NCBI GenBank assembly: GCA_900544615.1
Contig: UQVS01000001.1
Coordinates: forward strand, 1-64,000
Source: an uncultured Oscillibacter sp.
Lineage (GTDB): Bacteria; Bacillota; Clostridia; Oscillospirales; Oscillospiraceae
Direction: 5' to 3'
Length of the DNA: 64,000 nucleotides
The notes beneath the pieces are model-generated. The model was given only the letters and a program-made list of their open reading frames with translations. It did no database searches and was not told where the DNA came from. Positions within the stretch are counted from its first letter, which is position 1; each line of letters opens with the position of its first letter. The translations under genes and the position numbers were made by a program. Shown in pieces: positions 8,132-16,834 of the stretch.

Positions 8132-9187
8132 ATGAAACGGTGTTTCATACTCATATTAGCAGCCGCCCTGTGCCTGTCAGGCTGCGGCAAACAGGAAAAA
8201 GAGGCTTCTGCCCAAATTTTCGCCATGGACACGGTGATGGAGATCGCCGCCTTTGGGCCGCAGGCGGAGGAAGCCGTCAGTGAGACGGAAAGCCAGATTC
8301 AGGAGCTGGAAAAGCAGCTCTCCCGCACGCTGCCGGACAGCGACGTGTCCCGCATCAACCGAAACGGCACAACGCCAACCACCGGCATTGCCGCCGGAAC
8401 ATGGGCACTGCTGGAAGCGGCGCTGGAATACGGGGACGCCACAGACGGCGCGTTCGATATCACCATTGCCCCCGTGATGGACGCGTGGGGTTTCACCGGC
8501 GACAGCTTCCGGGTGCCGGAGCAGGCAGAGCTGGACGCGCTGCTCAGGCGCGTCAGCAGCGGCGAAATTCAGATGCAGGCAGAATCCACCGAATCTGTTG
8601 CACTGGGGGAAGGGCAGGCCATCGACCTCGGCGGCATCGCCAAGGGCTATACCTCCGATCTGGTGGAGCAGACCTTCCGGGCCAACGGCGTTGAAAGTGG
8701 GAAGATCTCACTGGGGGGCAACGTGTTCGTGCTGGGAACCAAGCCGGACGGCTCCGACTGGCGGGTGGGCATCAAGGATCCGCAGAATGAGGAGGCGCTG
8801 GCCGTCATTCTGCCTCTGCGGGACGCCTACGCCATCACCTCCGGCGGCTATGAGCGGTATTTTGAGGAAAACGGAAAAACCTATCACCACATCATTGACC
8901 CCGCCACCGGCTATCCGGCGGACAACGGTCTGCTGTCGGTGACGGTGGTGTCGAAAGCCAACGGCCCGGACGCTTCCGGCGCCGGGAACGGCGCCATGTG
9001 CGATGCGTTCTCCACAGCCCTGTTCGTCATGGGGGAAGAAAAGGCGCTGGATTTCTGGCGCACCGGCGGCTATGACTTTGACCTGGTGCTGGTGACGGCA
9101 GACGGCCGGGTAGTGGTCACAGCCGGGCTGGCAGATCGATTTGAAGAAGTAAAGGACAGCGGGTACACTTATGAAACGGTCTCCTGA
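8132..9187 (+). CDS. apbE: FAD:protein FMN transferase, lipoprotein (ApbE/FmnB-like)
   Basis: A 351-aa extracytoplasmic flavinyltransferase that moves FMN from FAD onto a Thr/Ser of target proteins. A lipoprotein signal ends at LCLSGC (Cys about residue 15). Family motifs include AMDTVMEI near residue 31, the DGAFDITIAPVMDAWGF block, AIDLGGIAKGYTSDLV, SLGGNVFVLG and HHIIDPATGYPADNG, which carries Mg/FAD-binding residues. CGGAGG precedes the start. It overlaps the NusG-domain-II gene by 17 bases. No FMN-binding-domain substrate is encoded in this window. Confidence 0.93.
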   Translation: MKRCFILILAAALCLSGCGKQEKEASAQIFAMDTVMEIAAFGPQAEEAVSETESQIQELEKQLSRTLPDSDVSRINRNGTTPTTGIAAGTWALLEAALEYGDATDGAFDITIAPVMDAWGFTGDSFRVPEQAELDALLRRVSSGEIQMQAESTESVALGEGQAIDLGGIAKGYTSDLVEQTFRANGVESGKISLGGNVFVLGTKPDGSDWRVGIKDPQNEEALAVILPLRDAYAITSGGYERYFEENGKTYHHIIDPATGYPADNGLLSVTVVSKANGPDASGAGNGAMCDAFSTALFVMGEEKALDFWRTGGYDFDLVLVTADGRVVVTAGLADRFEEVKDSGYTYETVS

Positions 9188-9575
9188 ACTCAAGCCCAAT
9201 TTCTGGGACGGCATCGTAGCGCTGGCGGTGATCGCTCTGGCGGCAGCCGCGGCGCTGACGGTCTGGCAAAGCCGCCCGGAGAGCGGCGCACTGACGGCCG
9301 TGGTCTCCGCCAACGGACAGGAGATCGACCGCTTTGCCCCGGCGGATCTTGAAAACGAGCCGCGTACTTACGCGCATAACGGCTACACCCTGACGGTGAC
9401 GGCAGAGGGCGGTGGATTGCGGGTAGCGGAAGCCGACTGTCCCACTCAGGACTGCGTTCACACGGGGATCATCACCCGCAGCGGCCAGAGCATCGTCTGC
9501 CTCCCGGCCCGGATTGTGATCCAGCTCACCGGCGGCCAGCCGGACGGGGACGCCGTGGACATTGTAATCGGATAG
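9171..9575 (+). CDS. NusG domain II-containing membrane-anchored protein (EetA-like)
   Basis: A 134-aa protein with one N-terminal membrane anchor (about residues 13-32) and an extracellular NusG-domain-II-like beta domain. The paired cysteines DCPTQDCVHTG and IVCLPARIVI are the family hallmark. In Listeria-type extracellular electron transfer loci the equivalent EetA sits with EetB and an ApbE homologue, exactly the neighbours here. It starts within the apbE 3' end and the Gx transporter gene follows after 10 bases, so the three are one operon. Its biochemical role is not established by sequence. Confidence 0.8.
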   Translation: MKRSPELKPNFWDGIVALAVIALAAAAALTVWQSRPESGALTAVVSANGQEIDRFAPADLENEPRTYAHNGYTLTVTAEGGGLRVAEADCPTQDCVHTGIITRSGQSIVCLPARIVIQLTGGQPDGDAVDIVIG

Positions 9576-9585
9576 GGGCGCACGT

Positions 9586-10098
9586 ATGAAACTGACGACA
9601 AAGCAGCTGACCCTCTGCGCCGTGCTGACAGGACTGGCGCTGGCCCTCAGCTATCTGGAAAACTTTTTCCCCCTGTCTCTGGCGATTCCCATTCCGGGGA
9701 TCAAGCTGGGGCTTGCCAACATCGTGACTGTATTTGCCCTTTATGCGCTGGGGCCGGCGCAGGCGCTGCTGATCCTGACAGGCCGGTGCCTGCTGGGAGC
9801 GGTATTCGCCGGAAATATGAATGCGCTGATCTTCTCCCTGCTGGGGGGCTTTTCCGCCATGCTGGTGATGATCGGCCTGTCCCGCTTCCGGCATCTTTCC
9901 ATCTACGGCGTTTCCATCGGCGGCGCGGCGGCCCACAATTGCGGTCAGGTGGCGGCAGCGTGCCTGACCCTCGGCTCCGGCGCACCGCTGTATTATCTGC
10001 CCGTTTTGCTGGGCGCGTCCCTGCTCACCGGCGCGGTGACGGGGGTGGCGGCGGCGTGCCTGTTCCGGGCCTTGCGCCACACCAGCATTCTGCGGTAA
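9586..10098 (+). CDS. Gx transporter family protein (EetB / HepI-like membrane protein)
   Basis: A 170-aa membrane protein with about five segments. The family start KLTTKQLTLCAVLTGLALAL, the IPGIKLGLANIVTVFALY block and the GGAAAHNCGQVAAA block are recognisable. It is often annotated as heptaprenyl diphosphate synthase component I, but the fold is ECF-transporter-like. Its EetB counterpart in Listeria is required for extracellular flavin-dependent electron transfer. Here it is the last gene of the apbE operon. Confidence 0.8.
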   Translation: MKLTTKQLTLCAVLTGLALALSYLENFFPLSLAIPIPGIKLGLANIVTVFALYALGPAQALLILTGRCLLGAVFAGNMNALIFSLLGGFSAMLVMIGLSRFRHLSIYGVSIGGAAAHNCGQVAAACLTLGSGAPLYYLPVLLGASLLTGAVTGVAAACLFRALRHTSILR

Positions 10099-10165
10099 CG
10101 GGCAGCCGTCCTTCCCGGAGAGACAAACGTTTCATGGTCTGCGTTTTATTTATGATATAACGCAG

Positions 10166-10194
10166 TTTACAAAACCATGAAAATATGCTATCAT
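10166..10194 (+). promoter_or_regulatory. Promoter of the DUF1836-degV unit
   Basis: TTTACA and TATCAT are separated by 17 bases, 33 bases before the DUF1836 start codon. Confidence 0.6.
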
Positions 10195-10227
10195 GGCACT
10201 GATCTTATAGAAAAGGAGAGCAGCGAT

Positions 10228-10800
10228 ATGGAAGAAATCTCCGCTTTTCGTCAGCATCTGGAGTCTCTCCGGCCCGCAGATTGGGAAATGCTGCCGGATT
10301 TTCCCCTGTACATGGATCAGGTTCTCTCCTATATGGAGCGGCAGACCATCCGTCTGGACGAGAGCGACGCACTGACGGCGTCCATGGTGAACAACTATAC
10401 AAAAAACGCTCTGGTACCCAGGGCCGAGGGCAAAAAATATAACCGGGAGCATCTGGCCTATCTGACGTTTATCTGTATTCTCAAGCAGGTGATGTCGTCC
10501 AGAGACATGGATCTGCTGATCCGCCGGGAGCTGGACGGAGACCGTCCTGTAGAGGACGGCTACCGCGCCTTTCTGGGGAGTCTGGACGGCGCGCTGTCCA
10601 GTACCGCCAAAGAGCTGGAGCGCTATGAGGACACCGACAAGCTGGCGGACGCCGCCGTGCATTTTGGGCTGCTGAGCTATGCGGCAGGTCTTGTGAGCCG
10701 TCGGTATGTGGCGCAGCTGCGGTCGCAGACGCCGGAAATGGATAAGGCCGAACGCAAAAAGGCGGCGAAAGCCAGAAAGGAGCATAAAACAGATGCGTGA
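10228..10800 (+). CDS. DUF1836 domain-containing protein
   Basis: A 190-aa protein of unknown function conserved in Firmicutes. The DUF1836 region includes LPDFPLYMDQVLSYMERQT, followed by MVNNYTKNALVPRAEGKKYNREHLAYLT, which resembles a MerR/helix-turn-helix type DNA-binding layout. The C-terminus is Lys/Arg rich. AAAAGGAG precedes the start at 10228; a longer frame starting at 10177 would cover the promoter. Its 3' end overlaps the degV start by 8 bases, so the two are coupled. Confidence 0.8.
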   Translation: MEEISAFRQHLESLRPADWEMLPDFPLYMDQVLSYMERQTIRLDESDALTASMVNNYTKNALVPRAEGKKYNREHLAYLTFICILKQVMSSRDMDLLIRRELDGDRPVEDGYRAFLGSLDGALSSTAKELERYEDTDKLADAAVHFGLLSYAAGLVSRRYVAQLRSQTPEMDKAERKKAAKARKEHKTDA

Positions 10801-11665
10801 TTATGTGATTTTAACCGACAGCTGCTGCGACCTCACCGCGGAAATGGCGGCGGAATTGGGCGTAGAGGTTCTGCCTCTGAGCCTGCAAATGGGCGGCAGC
10901 GTCTATTATAACTATCTGGACGGCCGGGATATCAGCTTTCAGGACTTCTATGCCCGGATCCGCTCCGGGGAGCTGGCCACCACCTCCGCCGTCAATGTAG
11001 GCGAAGTGGAAGAGGCCATGCGGGCCATTCTGAAAACCGGGAAAGACATTCTCAGCATCAGCTTTTCCTCCGCCCTGTCTACCACCTTTCAGTCCACTGT
11101 TATTGCGGCGGAGGAGCTGAGAAGTGAATTCCCGGAGGCGAAGATTCTGACGGTGGATTCCCTGTGCGCTTCTCTGGGGCAGGGGCTGTTCGTCTACCTC
11201 TGCGCGCAGGAGCAGAAAAAGGGCAAGACCATTGAAGAGGTCAAGGCTTATGCCGAGGAGATCCGTCCCCATCTCTGCCACTGGTTCACGGTGGACGATC
11301 TGAACCACCTGAAGCGGGGCGGGCGCATCAGCGCCGCCACGGCGCTGTTCGGCACCATGCTGTCCATCAAGCCGGTGATGCACGTAGACGATCAGGGCCG
11401 CCTGATCCCCGTCAGCAAGGCGCGGGGCCGCAAAGCGTCCCTGACGGCGCTGGTGGACAAAATGGCGGAAACCGCCATTGACCCGGAACACCAGACTGTG
11501 TTCATCAGCCATGGCGACTGTCTGGAGGATGCCCGGTTTGTGGCCGATGAGGTGCGCCGCCGTCTGGGTGTCAAAAACATCCACATCAATTATGTGGGGC
11601 CGGTCATCGGAAACCATTCCGGCCCCGGCACCATGGCGCTGTTTTTCCTTGGCAAAGAACGATAA
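10793..11665 (+). CDS. DegV family fatty-acid-binding protein
   Basis: The 290-aa DegV protein is the family that binds a fatty acid and works as the FakB subunit with fatty acid kinase FakA. The start at 10793 gives MRDYVILTDSCCDLT, the typical N-terminus. Lipid-contact motifs such as TTSAVNVGEVEEA, the ISFSSALSTTFQS block and DDLNHLKRGGRISAATA are present. Length matches the family. FakA is not encoded here; many Clostridia carry several DegV proteins. Confidence 0.93.
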   Translation: MRDYVILTDSCCDLTAEMAAELGVEVLPLSLQMGGSVYYNYLDGRDISFQDFYARIRSGELATTSAVNVGEVEEAMRAILKTGKDILSISFSSALSTTFQSTVIAAEELRSEFPEAKILTVDSLCASLGQGLFVYLCAQEQKKGKTIEEVKAYAEEIRPHLCHWFTVDDLNHLKRGGRISAATALFGTMLSIKPVMHVDDQGRLIPVSKARGRKASLTALVDKMAETAIDPEHQTVFISHGDCLEDARFVADEVRRRLGVKNIHINYVGPVIGNHSGPGTMALFFLGKER

Positions 11666-11678
11666 ACGTGTTAAAATG

Positions 11679-11706
11679 GGTCGGGAATTTTTCCCGACCT
11701 GTTTTT
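11679..11706 (+). terminator. degV terminator
   Basis: GGTCGGGAA and TTCCCGACC pair across a 3-base loop and are followed by TGTTTTT. Confidence 0.85.
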
Positions 11707-11790
11707 GGCGTGTTTGCGCGGTCAGGGCAAAGCCGCCCGCCGCGCGCATGGCTTATATTTCCGCTTTGCGGAATTACTTGTGAGGATCGT

Positions 11791-12765
11791 ATGGAATGGC
11801 TGGAACTGCATATTGACACAAATCACGCCGGGCTGGAACCGTTGGAGATCTTCCTCTCCGCCAACGGTGTGGACGGCGTGGTGATCGACGACGAACAGGA
11901 TTTTCAGAATTTTCTGGAAAACAATCACCAGTATTGGGACTATGTGGACGAGGATCTGGAAGCGTCCATGAAGGGCAAGTCCCGGATCACCTTCTATCTT
12001 TCGGCGGATGACGACGGATTTGCCCAGCTGGGCCGTCTCCGCACCGCCTTGCAGGGCTTTAAGGAGGCCCATGCCGGGAAATACGGCACGCTGCTGATGA
12101 CCATGGAGAATTTGCAGGACGCCGACTGGGAAAACAACTGGAAACAGTATTATAAGCCCATGGAGATCGGCGAGCGGCTGCTGGTGATCCCGGAGTGGGA
12201 ACAGGAAACCGTGAAGGGACAGGCGAAATACGCCGGGAAGATCCCCCTGATCCTGGAGCCGGGCCTCACCTTCGGCACCGGCAGCCACGCCACTACCCGC
12301 CTGTGCCTGACGGCGCTGGAAGAAGCCGTTCACGGCGGGGAAACGGTGCTGGATCTGGGCTGCGGCAGCGGCATTTTGTCCATCGCCGCCCTGCGGCTGG
12401 GCGCCGTCTCCGCAAAGGCCGTGGATATTGACGAAAAGTGCCTGACGGTGGCCTACGAAAACGCAGCCCTCAACGGCATCGGCAAAGACCGGTACACGGT
12501 TCTGGTGGGCGATGTCCTCTCTGACGGCGCCCTTCGAGCCGGTCTGGGCGGCGGATACGACGTGGTGGTTGCTAACATTGTAGCGGACGTCATTATGGGG
12601 CTTGCCCCCATGGTGCGGCAATTTCTGAAGCCCGGCGGCCTGTTCCTCTGCTCCGGCATTATCGACACCCGTGCGGAAGAGGTGGCGGAATCCCTGCGGC
12701 AGAACGGTTGGGAAATTGAAAAAACGCGCTCCGGCGAGGGCTGGTTTTCCTACGCCTGCCGCTGA
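11791..12765 (+). CDS. prmA: Ribosomal protein L11 methyltransferase
   Basis: The 324-aa SAM-dependent enzyme trimethylates ribosomal protein L11. The N-terminal substrate-recognition domain starts MEWLELHIDTNHAGLEPLE. The Rossmann methyltransferase domain has LEPGLTFGTGSHATTRLCL, then VLDLGCGSGILSIAALRLGA (SAM motif I) and VVANIVADVI, the family NI(L/V) motif. The start at 11791 is set by homology and by GAGG upstream; the frame open to 11668 passes through the degV terminator. Confidence 0.95.
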   Translation: MEWLELHIDTNHAGLEPLEIFLSANGVDGVVIDDEQDFQNFLENNHQYWDYVDEDLEASMKGKSRITFYLSADDDGFAQLGRLRTALQGFKEAHAGKYGTLLMTMENLQDADWENNWKQYYKPMEIGERLLVIPEWEQETVKGQAKYAGKIPLILEPGLTFGTGSHATTRLCLTALEEAVHGGETVLDLGCGSGILSIAALRLGAVSAKAVDIDEKCLTVAYENAALNGIGKDRYTVLVGDVLSDGALRAGLGGGYDVVVANIVADVIMGLAPMVRQFLKPGGLFLCSGIIDTRAEEVAESLRQNGWEIEKTRSGEGWFSYACR

Positions 12766-12789
12766 AATTTGGAAAGGAACTTTGCTTTT

Positions 12790-13749
12790 ATGAATCGTCT
12801 GCAAAGAATGAACCAATGGATGACACCTCGTATGCCCGTGCTGATCCTGTGCGCTCTGGTGCTGGGCCTGCTGTTTCCCAGTCAGATCGGGATCCTCTGC
12901 CCCTATGTCACCGCCATGATGATGTTCCAGACCTTTGCTAACAGTCTGGGCAGCAGCGTGCAGGATCTGGCCCGTGTGCTGTCTCATCCCAAGCCGGTGC
13001 TGGTCATCATGCTGACCCTGCATATCCTGATGCCGCTGCTGGCGCTGGGGATCGGAAGCCTGTGCTTCCCATCGCAGCCCCTGTACACCCTGAGTCTGGT
13101 TTTGCTGGAAGCGTCTCCCGCTGCCGTATCTGCCCTGATGTGGGTCGTGGTGGGCAGCGGCAGCGTGGAGCTGTGCCTGTCCATCATCCTGCTGGACACC
13201 ATGCTTTCCCCCATCATCCTGCCTTTGACCATTCGGATCCTGTGCGGCTCTGTGGTGGCGTTGGACACGGCGGGCATGATGAAGGAACTGCTCATCATGA
13301 TCGTGATCCCCGCCGCAGCTTCCATGCTGCTGTGCCGCGTGGCGGGCAAGGAAGCCTGTACTCGCGGGAAGCAGTTCCTCAGCCCCTTTTCCAAGCTGGC
13401 GCTGCTGACGATCATCTGCGCCAATGTCACCCGCTGTGCGCCGTTCCTCCGGGATCTGAACGGCGAGCTGATCGTGCTGATCGTTCTGACCCTGCTGATG
13501 CGGATCATCGGCCTGCTGGTGGGCTGCCTGCTCTCCAAGCTTCTCCGCTTCCCCTATCCCGTGGAGCTGACTGTAGCCGTGAATTCCAGTATGCGGAACA
13601 ACGCCGCGGCAGCTACCATTGCAGCGCAGTATTTCCCCTCTGAGGTGGTATTCTCCCCTTCTGTCTCCCCGCTGTTTTCGCAGTTTACCATCTCTCTTGC
13701 CGTCCAGATCATGCAAAAGCGGCAGGCGGCGAAAGAGAAGTCCAACTGA
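12790..13749 (+). CDS. Bile acid:sodium symporter (BASS) family protein
   Basis: A 319-aa integral membrane protein with about ten hydrophobic segments, arranged as two similar halves as in the SBF/BASS fold. The VTAMMMFQTFANSLG block and the VLLEASPAAVSALMWVVVGSG crossover region fit the family. Bacterial members carry organic anions such as bile acids or keto acids; the substrate cannot be told from sequence. GGAAAGGAA precedes the start at 12790. A terminator follows at once, so this is the last gene of its unit. Confidence 0.75.
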   Translation: MNRLQRMNQWMTPRMPVLILCALVLGLLFPSQIGILCPYVTAMMMFQTFANSLGSSVQDLARVLSHPKPVLVIMLTLHILMPLLALGIGSLCFPSQPLYTLSLVLLEASPAAVSALMWVVVGSGSVELCLSIILLDTMLSPIILPLTIRILCGSVVALDTAGMMKELLIMIVIPAAASMLLCRVAGKEACTRGKQFLSPFSKLALLTIICANVTRCAPFLRDLNGELIVLIVLTLLMRIIGLLVGCLLSKLLRFPYPVELTVAVNSSMRNNAAAATIAAQYFPSEVVFSPSVSPLFSQFTISLAVQIMQKRQAAKEKSN

Positions 13750-13767
13750 AAAACTCCCCCTATACAG

Positions 13768-13796
13768 AAAAGCACGGAGTACTCCGTGCTTTTTTT
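13768..13796 (+). terminator. Terminator of the BASS gene
   Basis: AAGCACGGAGT and ACTCCGTGCTT form an uninterrupted palindromic stem followed by a run of T. Confidence 0.9.
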
Positions 13797-13893
13797 AATT
13801 TCCCGACGGTTTTCCCGCCGTTTCTCCGGCTGTTTTGCGCTAAAATAGGCAAAAAGCAGGCAGAATGTCTGCACATTCGGGAGGGATGCGGCT

Positions 13894-14685
13894 ATGTTGG
13901 ACACACAGATACTCCGGCTGCCGGTAGAGGCGATCGCCCCCAACCCCTACCAGCCCCGGACGGACTTCGCCCCGGAACCGCTGGCAGAGCTGGCGGACTC
14001 CATCCGCCGGCACGGGATCCTCCAGCCCCTGACCGTCCGCCGGACAAAGACCGGCTGGGAGTTGGTGGCGGGAGAGCGCCGTCTCCGGGCGGCAAAGCTG
14101 GCGGGGCTGGACACGGTTCCCTGCCTCCAGATCCGGGCGGAGGATCAGGAATCCGCTCTGCTGGCGCTGATCGAGAACATTCAGCGAAAGGATCTGCATT
14201 ACTTCGAGGAGGCCGCCGCCATCGCCGCCTATCTGCGTCAGTCCGGCGTTACACAGGAGGAGGCCGCCGCGCTGCTGGGCAGGTCGCCCTCTGCGCTGGC
14301 CAATAAGCTGCGGCTGCTGCGGCTGTCTTCGGACTGCCGCAAGCTGCTGGTGGAAAACGGACTGTCAGAGCGCCATGCCAGAGCGCTGCTGCGGCTGGAC
14401 GACCCGGAGGAGCGGCTTTCCGCCCTGCGGCACATCATCCGGGCCGGACTCAACGTCGCCCAGGCGGAGCAGTATGTCGGCCGGCGGCTGGAGGCCCTGC
14501 AAGCCACGCCCCCCGCAGGCCGCCGCACCTTCATCCTCAAGGATGTGCGGCTGTTTCTCAACAGTCTGGATCGGGGGCTGCGGTTGGTTCGGGAGGCGGG
14601 CATCGGCGCGGAGTCCCGCCGGGAGGACACGGAGGACGCCATTCTCCTGACCATTCGGATCCCCAAGGCCGTCCGCCGGGGCTGA
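13894..14685 (+). CDS. ParB/Noc family DNA-binding protein
   Basis: A 263-aa CTP-dependent clamp family protein. The N-terminal ParB domain has LPVEAIAPNPYQPRTDF, ELADSIRRHGILQPL and the CTP-binding GERRLRAAKLAG, followed by ENIQRKDLHYFEEA. The HTH is TQEEAAALLGRSPSALANKLRL. No parA is adjacent, and the chromosomal parAB pair normally lies near the origin, so a nucleoid-occlusion (Noc-like) role is plausible but not proven. GGGAGGGA precedes the start. Confidence 0.85.
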   Translation: MLDTQILRLPVEAIAPNPYQPRTDFAPEPLAELADSIRRHGILQPLTVRRTKTGWELVAGERRLRAAKLAGLDTVPCLQIRAEDQESALLALIENIQRKDLHYFEEAAAIAAYLRQSGVTQEEAAALLGRSPSALANKLRLLRLSSDCRKLLVENGLSERHARALLRLDDPEERLSALRHIIRAGLNVAQAEQYVGRRLEALQATPPAGRRTFILKDVRLFLNSLDRGLRLVREAGIGAESRREDTEDAILLTIRIPKAVRRG

Positions 14686-14747
14686 ACGCGCCGCACGGGA
14701 AGCAAGCCTGCGTTTCAGCGGCTTCGCCGCCGCAGAAAACGGAAAAG

Positions 14748-14775
14748 GCCAGCCGGAGCGGCTGCTCCGGCTGGC
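14748..14775 (+). terminator. Strong hairpin between parB and vanW genes
   Basis: GCCAGCCGGAGC and GCTCCGGCTGGC form a 12-bp stem with a GGCT loop. The T-tract is poor on the plus strand (TTCTGC), so this may be an inefficient terminator or another structured element. Confidence 0.5.
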
Positions 14776-14902
14776 TTCTGCTGCAAAAATCCCGGCTCTG
14801 TTACCGGATTGTAACACCTTTTTTGTGGAAAGGATGGTATGATATCGTTGGATGAGAAGCTGTTTCTCTTTGAACGATATTGTGATTTAGGAGGGCTTCA
14901 TC

Positions 14903-16690
14903 ATGGAACCGATGGAAGCCAATGTGCAAACCCAGCCGGGGAAGCGGCTGGCGGAGGAACCGAAACGGAAAAAGGGCGGAAAAGGCTGGAAAATCGCACT
15001 GGGCGCAGTTGTTCTGACGGTTGTGGTGCTTTTCGGCGCCTGCTGTATGCTGGCAAATTTCAGCAGCACCTTTTTCCCACATACACATATTAACGGTGTG
15101 GCGGTAGATGGGTTGACAGTAGAGGAAGCGCAGGCCAGACTGGAAGCCGAAATTCCCCAGAGAATATGCAAAATCTACCTTAGTGCGCAGGACACCGTTT
15201 CCCCGGAGAGTCGGGAGCCGGACGCTTCCATTACCTTTGAGGAACTAGGACTTTTCCCGGAAGACGGTTATGAACGCATGGCAAAAACCCCTTTTATCCT
15301 CCAGCACGGAAAAGGATATCTCTCCACAGGCTTTACTTATCTGAAAGCCCTGCTGGGGAAGGATACCGGCTATAACGGCACGCTGTACTGGGACAGCCAG
15401 CAATTAGATCAGGCCATGTCCAAACTGTCTGCAACTTTAAATATTGAGCCGATTGATACGACTTGCCGCTTGGAGGATCATTCTCTTTACATCACCACCG
15501 CCAAGGAGGGCCGTTCTGTTGCGGACAACGAATTGCGCCGTTCTATCCAAAATGCTGTACATATCAGTTCCGAAGCAGAGGCAGTGGTGGAGCTTCCCGT
15601 TGAGATCCTCCCCGGCAAGACCCTCACCGCGCAGGAGATCCACGATCAGCTTCACGGCGAGATGAAAAACGCCTCCTATGACGCTGCCACAGGCGCTATC
15701 ATTCCCGAACAGGTAGGCGCGGACTTTGATCTGGACGCCGTTCAGAGCGCTATGGACGCTGCCGCCCCCGGCGAGACGCTGACCCTGCCGGCCACCATTG
15801 AGGAGCCGGAGGTCACAGCCAGTCAGCTGAAAGCCGTCCTGTTCCGGGACGTTTTGGGGGAGGCCAGAACCCATGTTTCCGGCTCCGCCGGGCGGATCGG
15901 CAACGTGAAGCTCTCTGCCAAGAGCATTAACGGCATTGTCCTCAACAGCGGCGATACCTTCTCTTATAACCAGACGGTGGGACAGCGGACGGAGGCCCGC
16001 GGCTACAAGCCTGCCCCCGCCTATGTCAAGGGCGAGACCGTGGACGAGGTGGGCGGCGGCATCTGCCAGACCTCCTCCACCCTGTACCTTGCCTGCCTGA
16101 TGAGCAATTTGGAGATCACGGAGCGCTATGCCCACCGCTATATCCCCGCCTACATCTCTCCCGGCATGGACGCCACTGTTTCCTGGGGCGGCCCGGATTA
16201 CAAGTTCACCAACGATACGCTCTACCCCATTAAGATCGTCACCAGCTACAGCGGCGGATACCTCACAGTGAAGATTCTGGGAACCAATGTAAACGGCACC
16301 CATGTGAAAATGACCAACAAGAAGCTGTCCACCGTCAATTATGAGGTGGTTTACGAGGATGACAATACGCTGGCTCCCGGTACGGAGAAGGTCAAAACCA
16401 CGCCTTACACCGGCTCCAAGTGGAAAACCTACCGCAGCGTGTACGACGCCAACGGCAACCTGATCTCCAGCAATTTTGAAGCCTCCAGTGACTACAAGTC
16501 CCGCAATAAGGTGATTCTGCGGGGGCCTGCCGTCCAGCCCGGCAGTACCCCGGCGGATACGCCCGCATCCAACCCTTCCACCACTCCGGCAGAATCGGAG
16601 ACGCCAACGACAGAACCCTCCACGCCGCCAGCGGAGTCTGAAACGCCCACCACCATTGTGGTGCCGCCGGAATCCGAAGGCGCAGAATAA
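14903..16690 (+). CDS. VanW family cell-surface protein with peptidoglycan-binding-like domains
   Basis: A 595-aa membrane-anchored extracytoplasmic protein. A basic cytoplasmic N-terminus is followed by one transmembrane helix (about residues 30-55, IALGAVVLTVVVLFG). Two repeats of the PG-binding-4 type found before VanW domains follow (the first begins INGVAVDGLTVEEAQARLE). The VanW domain holds LNSGDTFSYNQTVGQRTEAR and DEVGGGICQTSSTLYLA near residues 345-395. A beta-rich G5-like segment and a Pro/Thr/Glu-rich tail containing two copies of STPPAESETPTT-like sequence end the protein. VanW function is unknown; a cell-wall role is inference. AGGAGGG precedes the start. Confidence 0.88.
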   Translation: MEPMEANVQTQPGKRLAEEPKRKKGGKGWKIALGAVVLTVVVLFGACCMLANFSSTFFPHTHINGVAVDGLTVEEAQARLEAEIPQRICKIYLSAQDTVSPESREPDASITFEELGLFPEDGYERMAKTPFILQHGKGYLSTGFTYLKALLGKDTGYNGTLYWDSQQLDQAMSKLSATLNIEPIDTTCRLEDHSLYITTAKEGRSVADNELRRSIQNAVHISSEAEAVVELPVEILPGKTLTAQEIHDQLHGEMKNASYDAATGAIIPEQVGADFDLDAVQSAMDAAAPGETLTLPATIEEPEVTASQLKAVLFRDVLGEARTHVSGSAGRIGNVKLSAKSINGIVLNSGDTFSYNQTVGQRTEARGYKPAPAYVKGETVDEVGGGICQTSSTLYLACLMSNLEITERYAHRYIPAYISPGMDATVSWGGPDYKFTNDTLYPIKIVTSYSGGYLTVKILGTNVNGTHVKMTNKKLSTVNYEVVYEDDNTLAPGTEKVKTTPYTGSKWKTYRSVYDANGNLISSNFEASSDYKSRNKVILRGPAVQPGSTPADTPASNPSTTPAESETPTTEPSTPPAESETPTTIVVPPESEGAE

Positions 16691-16693
16691 CAG

Positions 16694-16725
16694 AAAAACC
16701 GGGACGGATGGCCGTCCCGGTTTTT
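16694..16725 (+). terminator. vanW terminator
   Basis: AAAAACCGGGACGG pairs with CCGTCCCGGTTTTT; the stem ends in five T. Confidence 0.9.
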
Positions 16726-16754
16726 GCGAAGATCCGCAGTTTTTACATAGAGTC

Positions 16755-16783
16755 TTGCATTGCCGCTGAAAATACGATAGAAT
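16755..16783 (+). promoter_or_regulatory. Promoter of the Band 7 gene
   Basis: TTGCAT and TAGAAT are separated by 17 bases, 51 bases before the start codon. Confidence 0.55.
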
Positions 16784-16834
16784 ACACATACTAAGGCGCG
16801 CAGACTGTGCCATAAAAATGGAGGTTTACACATT

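Noticed and set aside
15900..16690. Repeats at the 3' end of the VanW gene as a tandem-repeat array or CRISPR.
   Set aside because: They encode a Pro/Thr/Glu-rich tail with two imperfect units; there are no spaced direct repeats. No CRISPR-like array was seen in the window.
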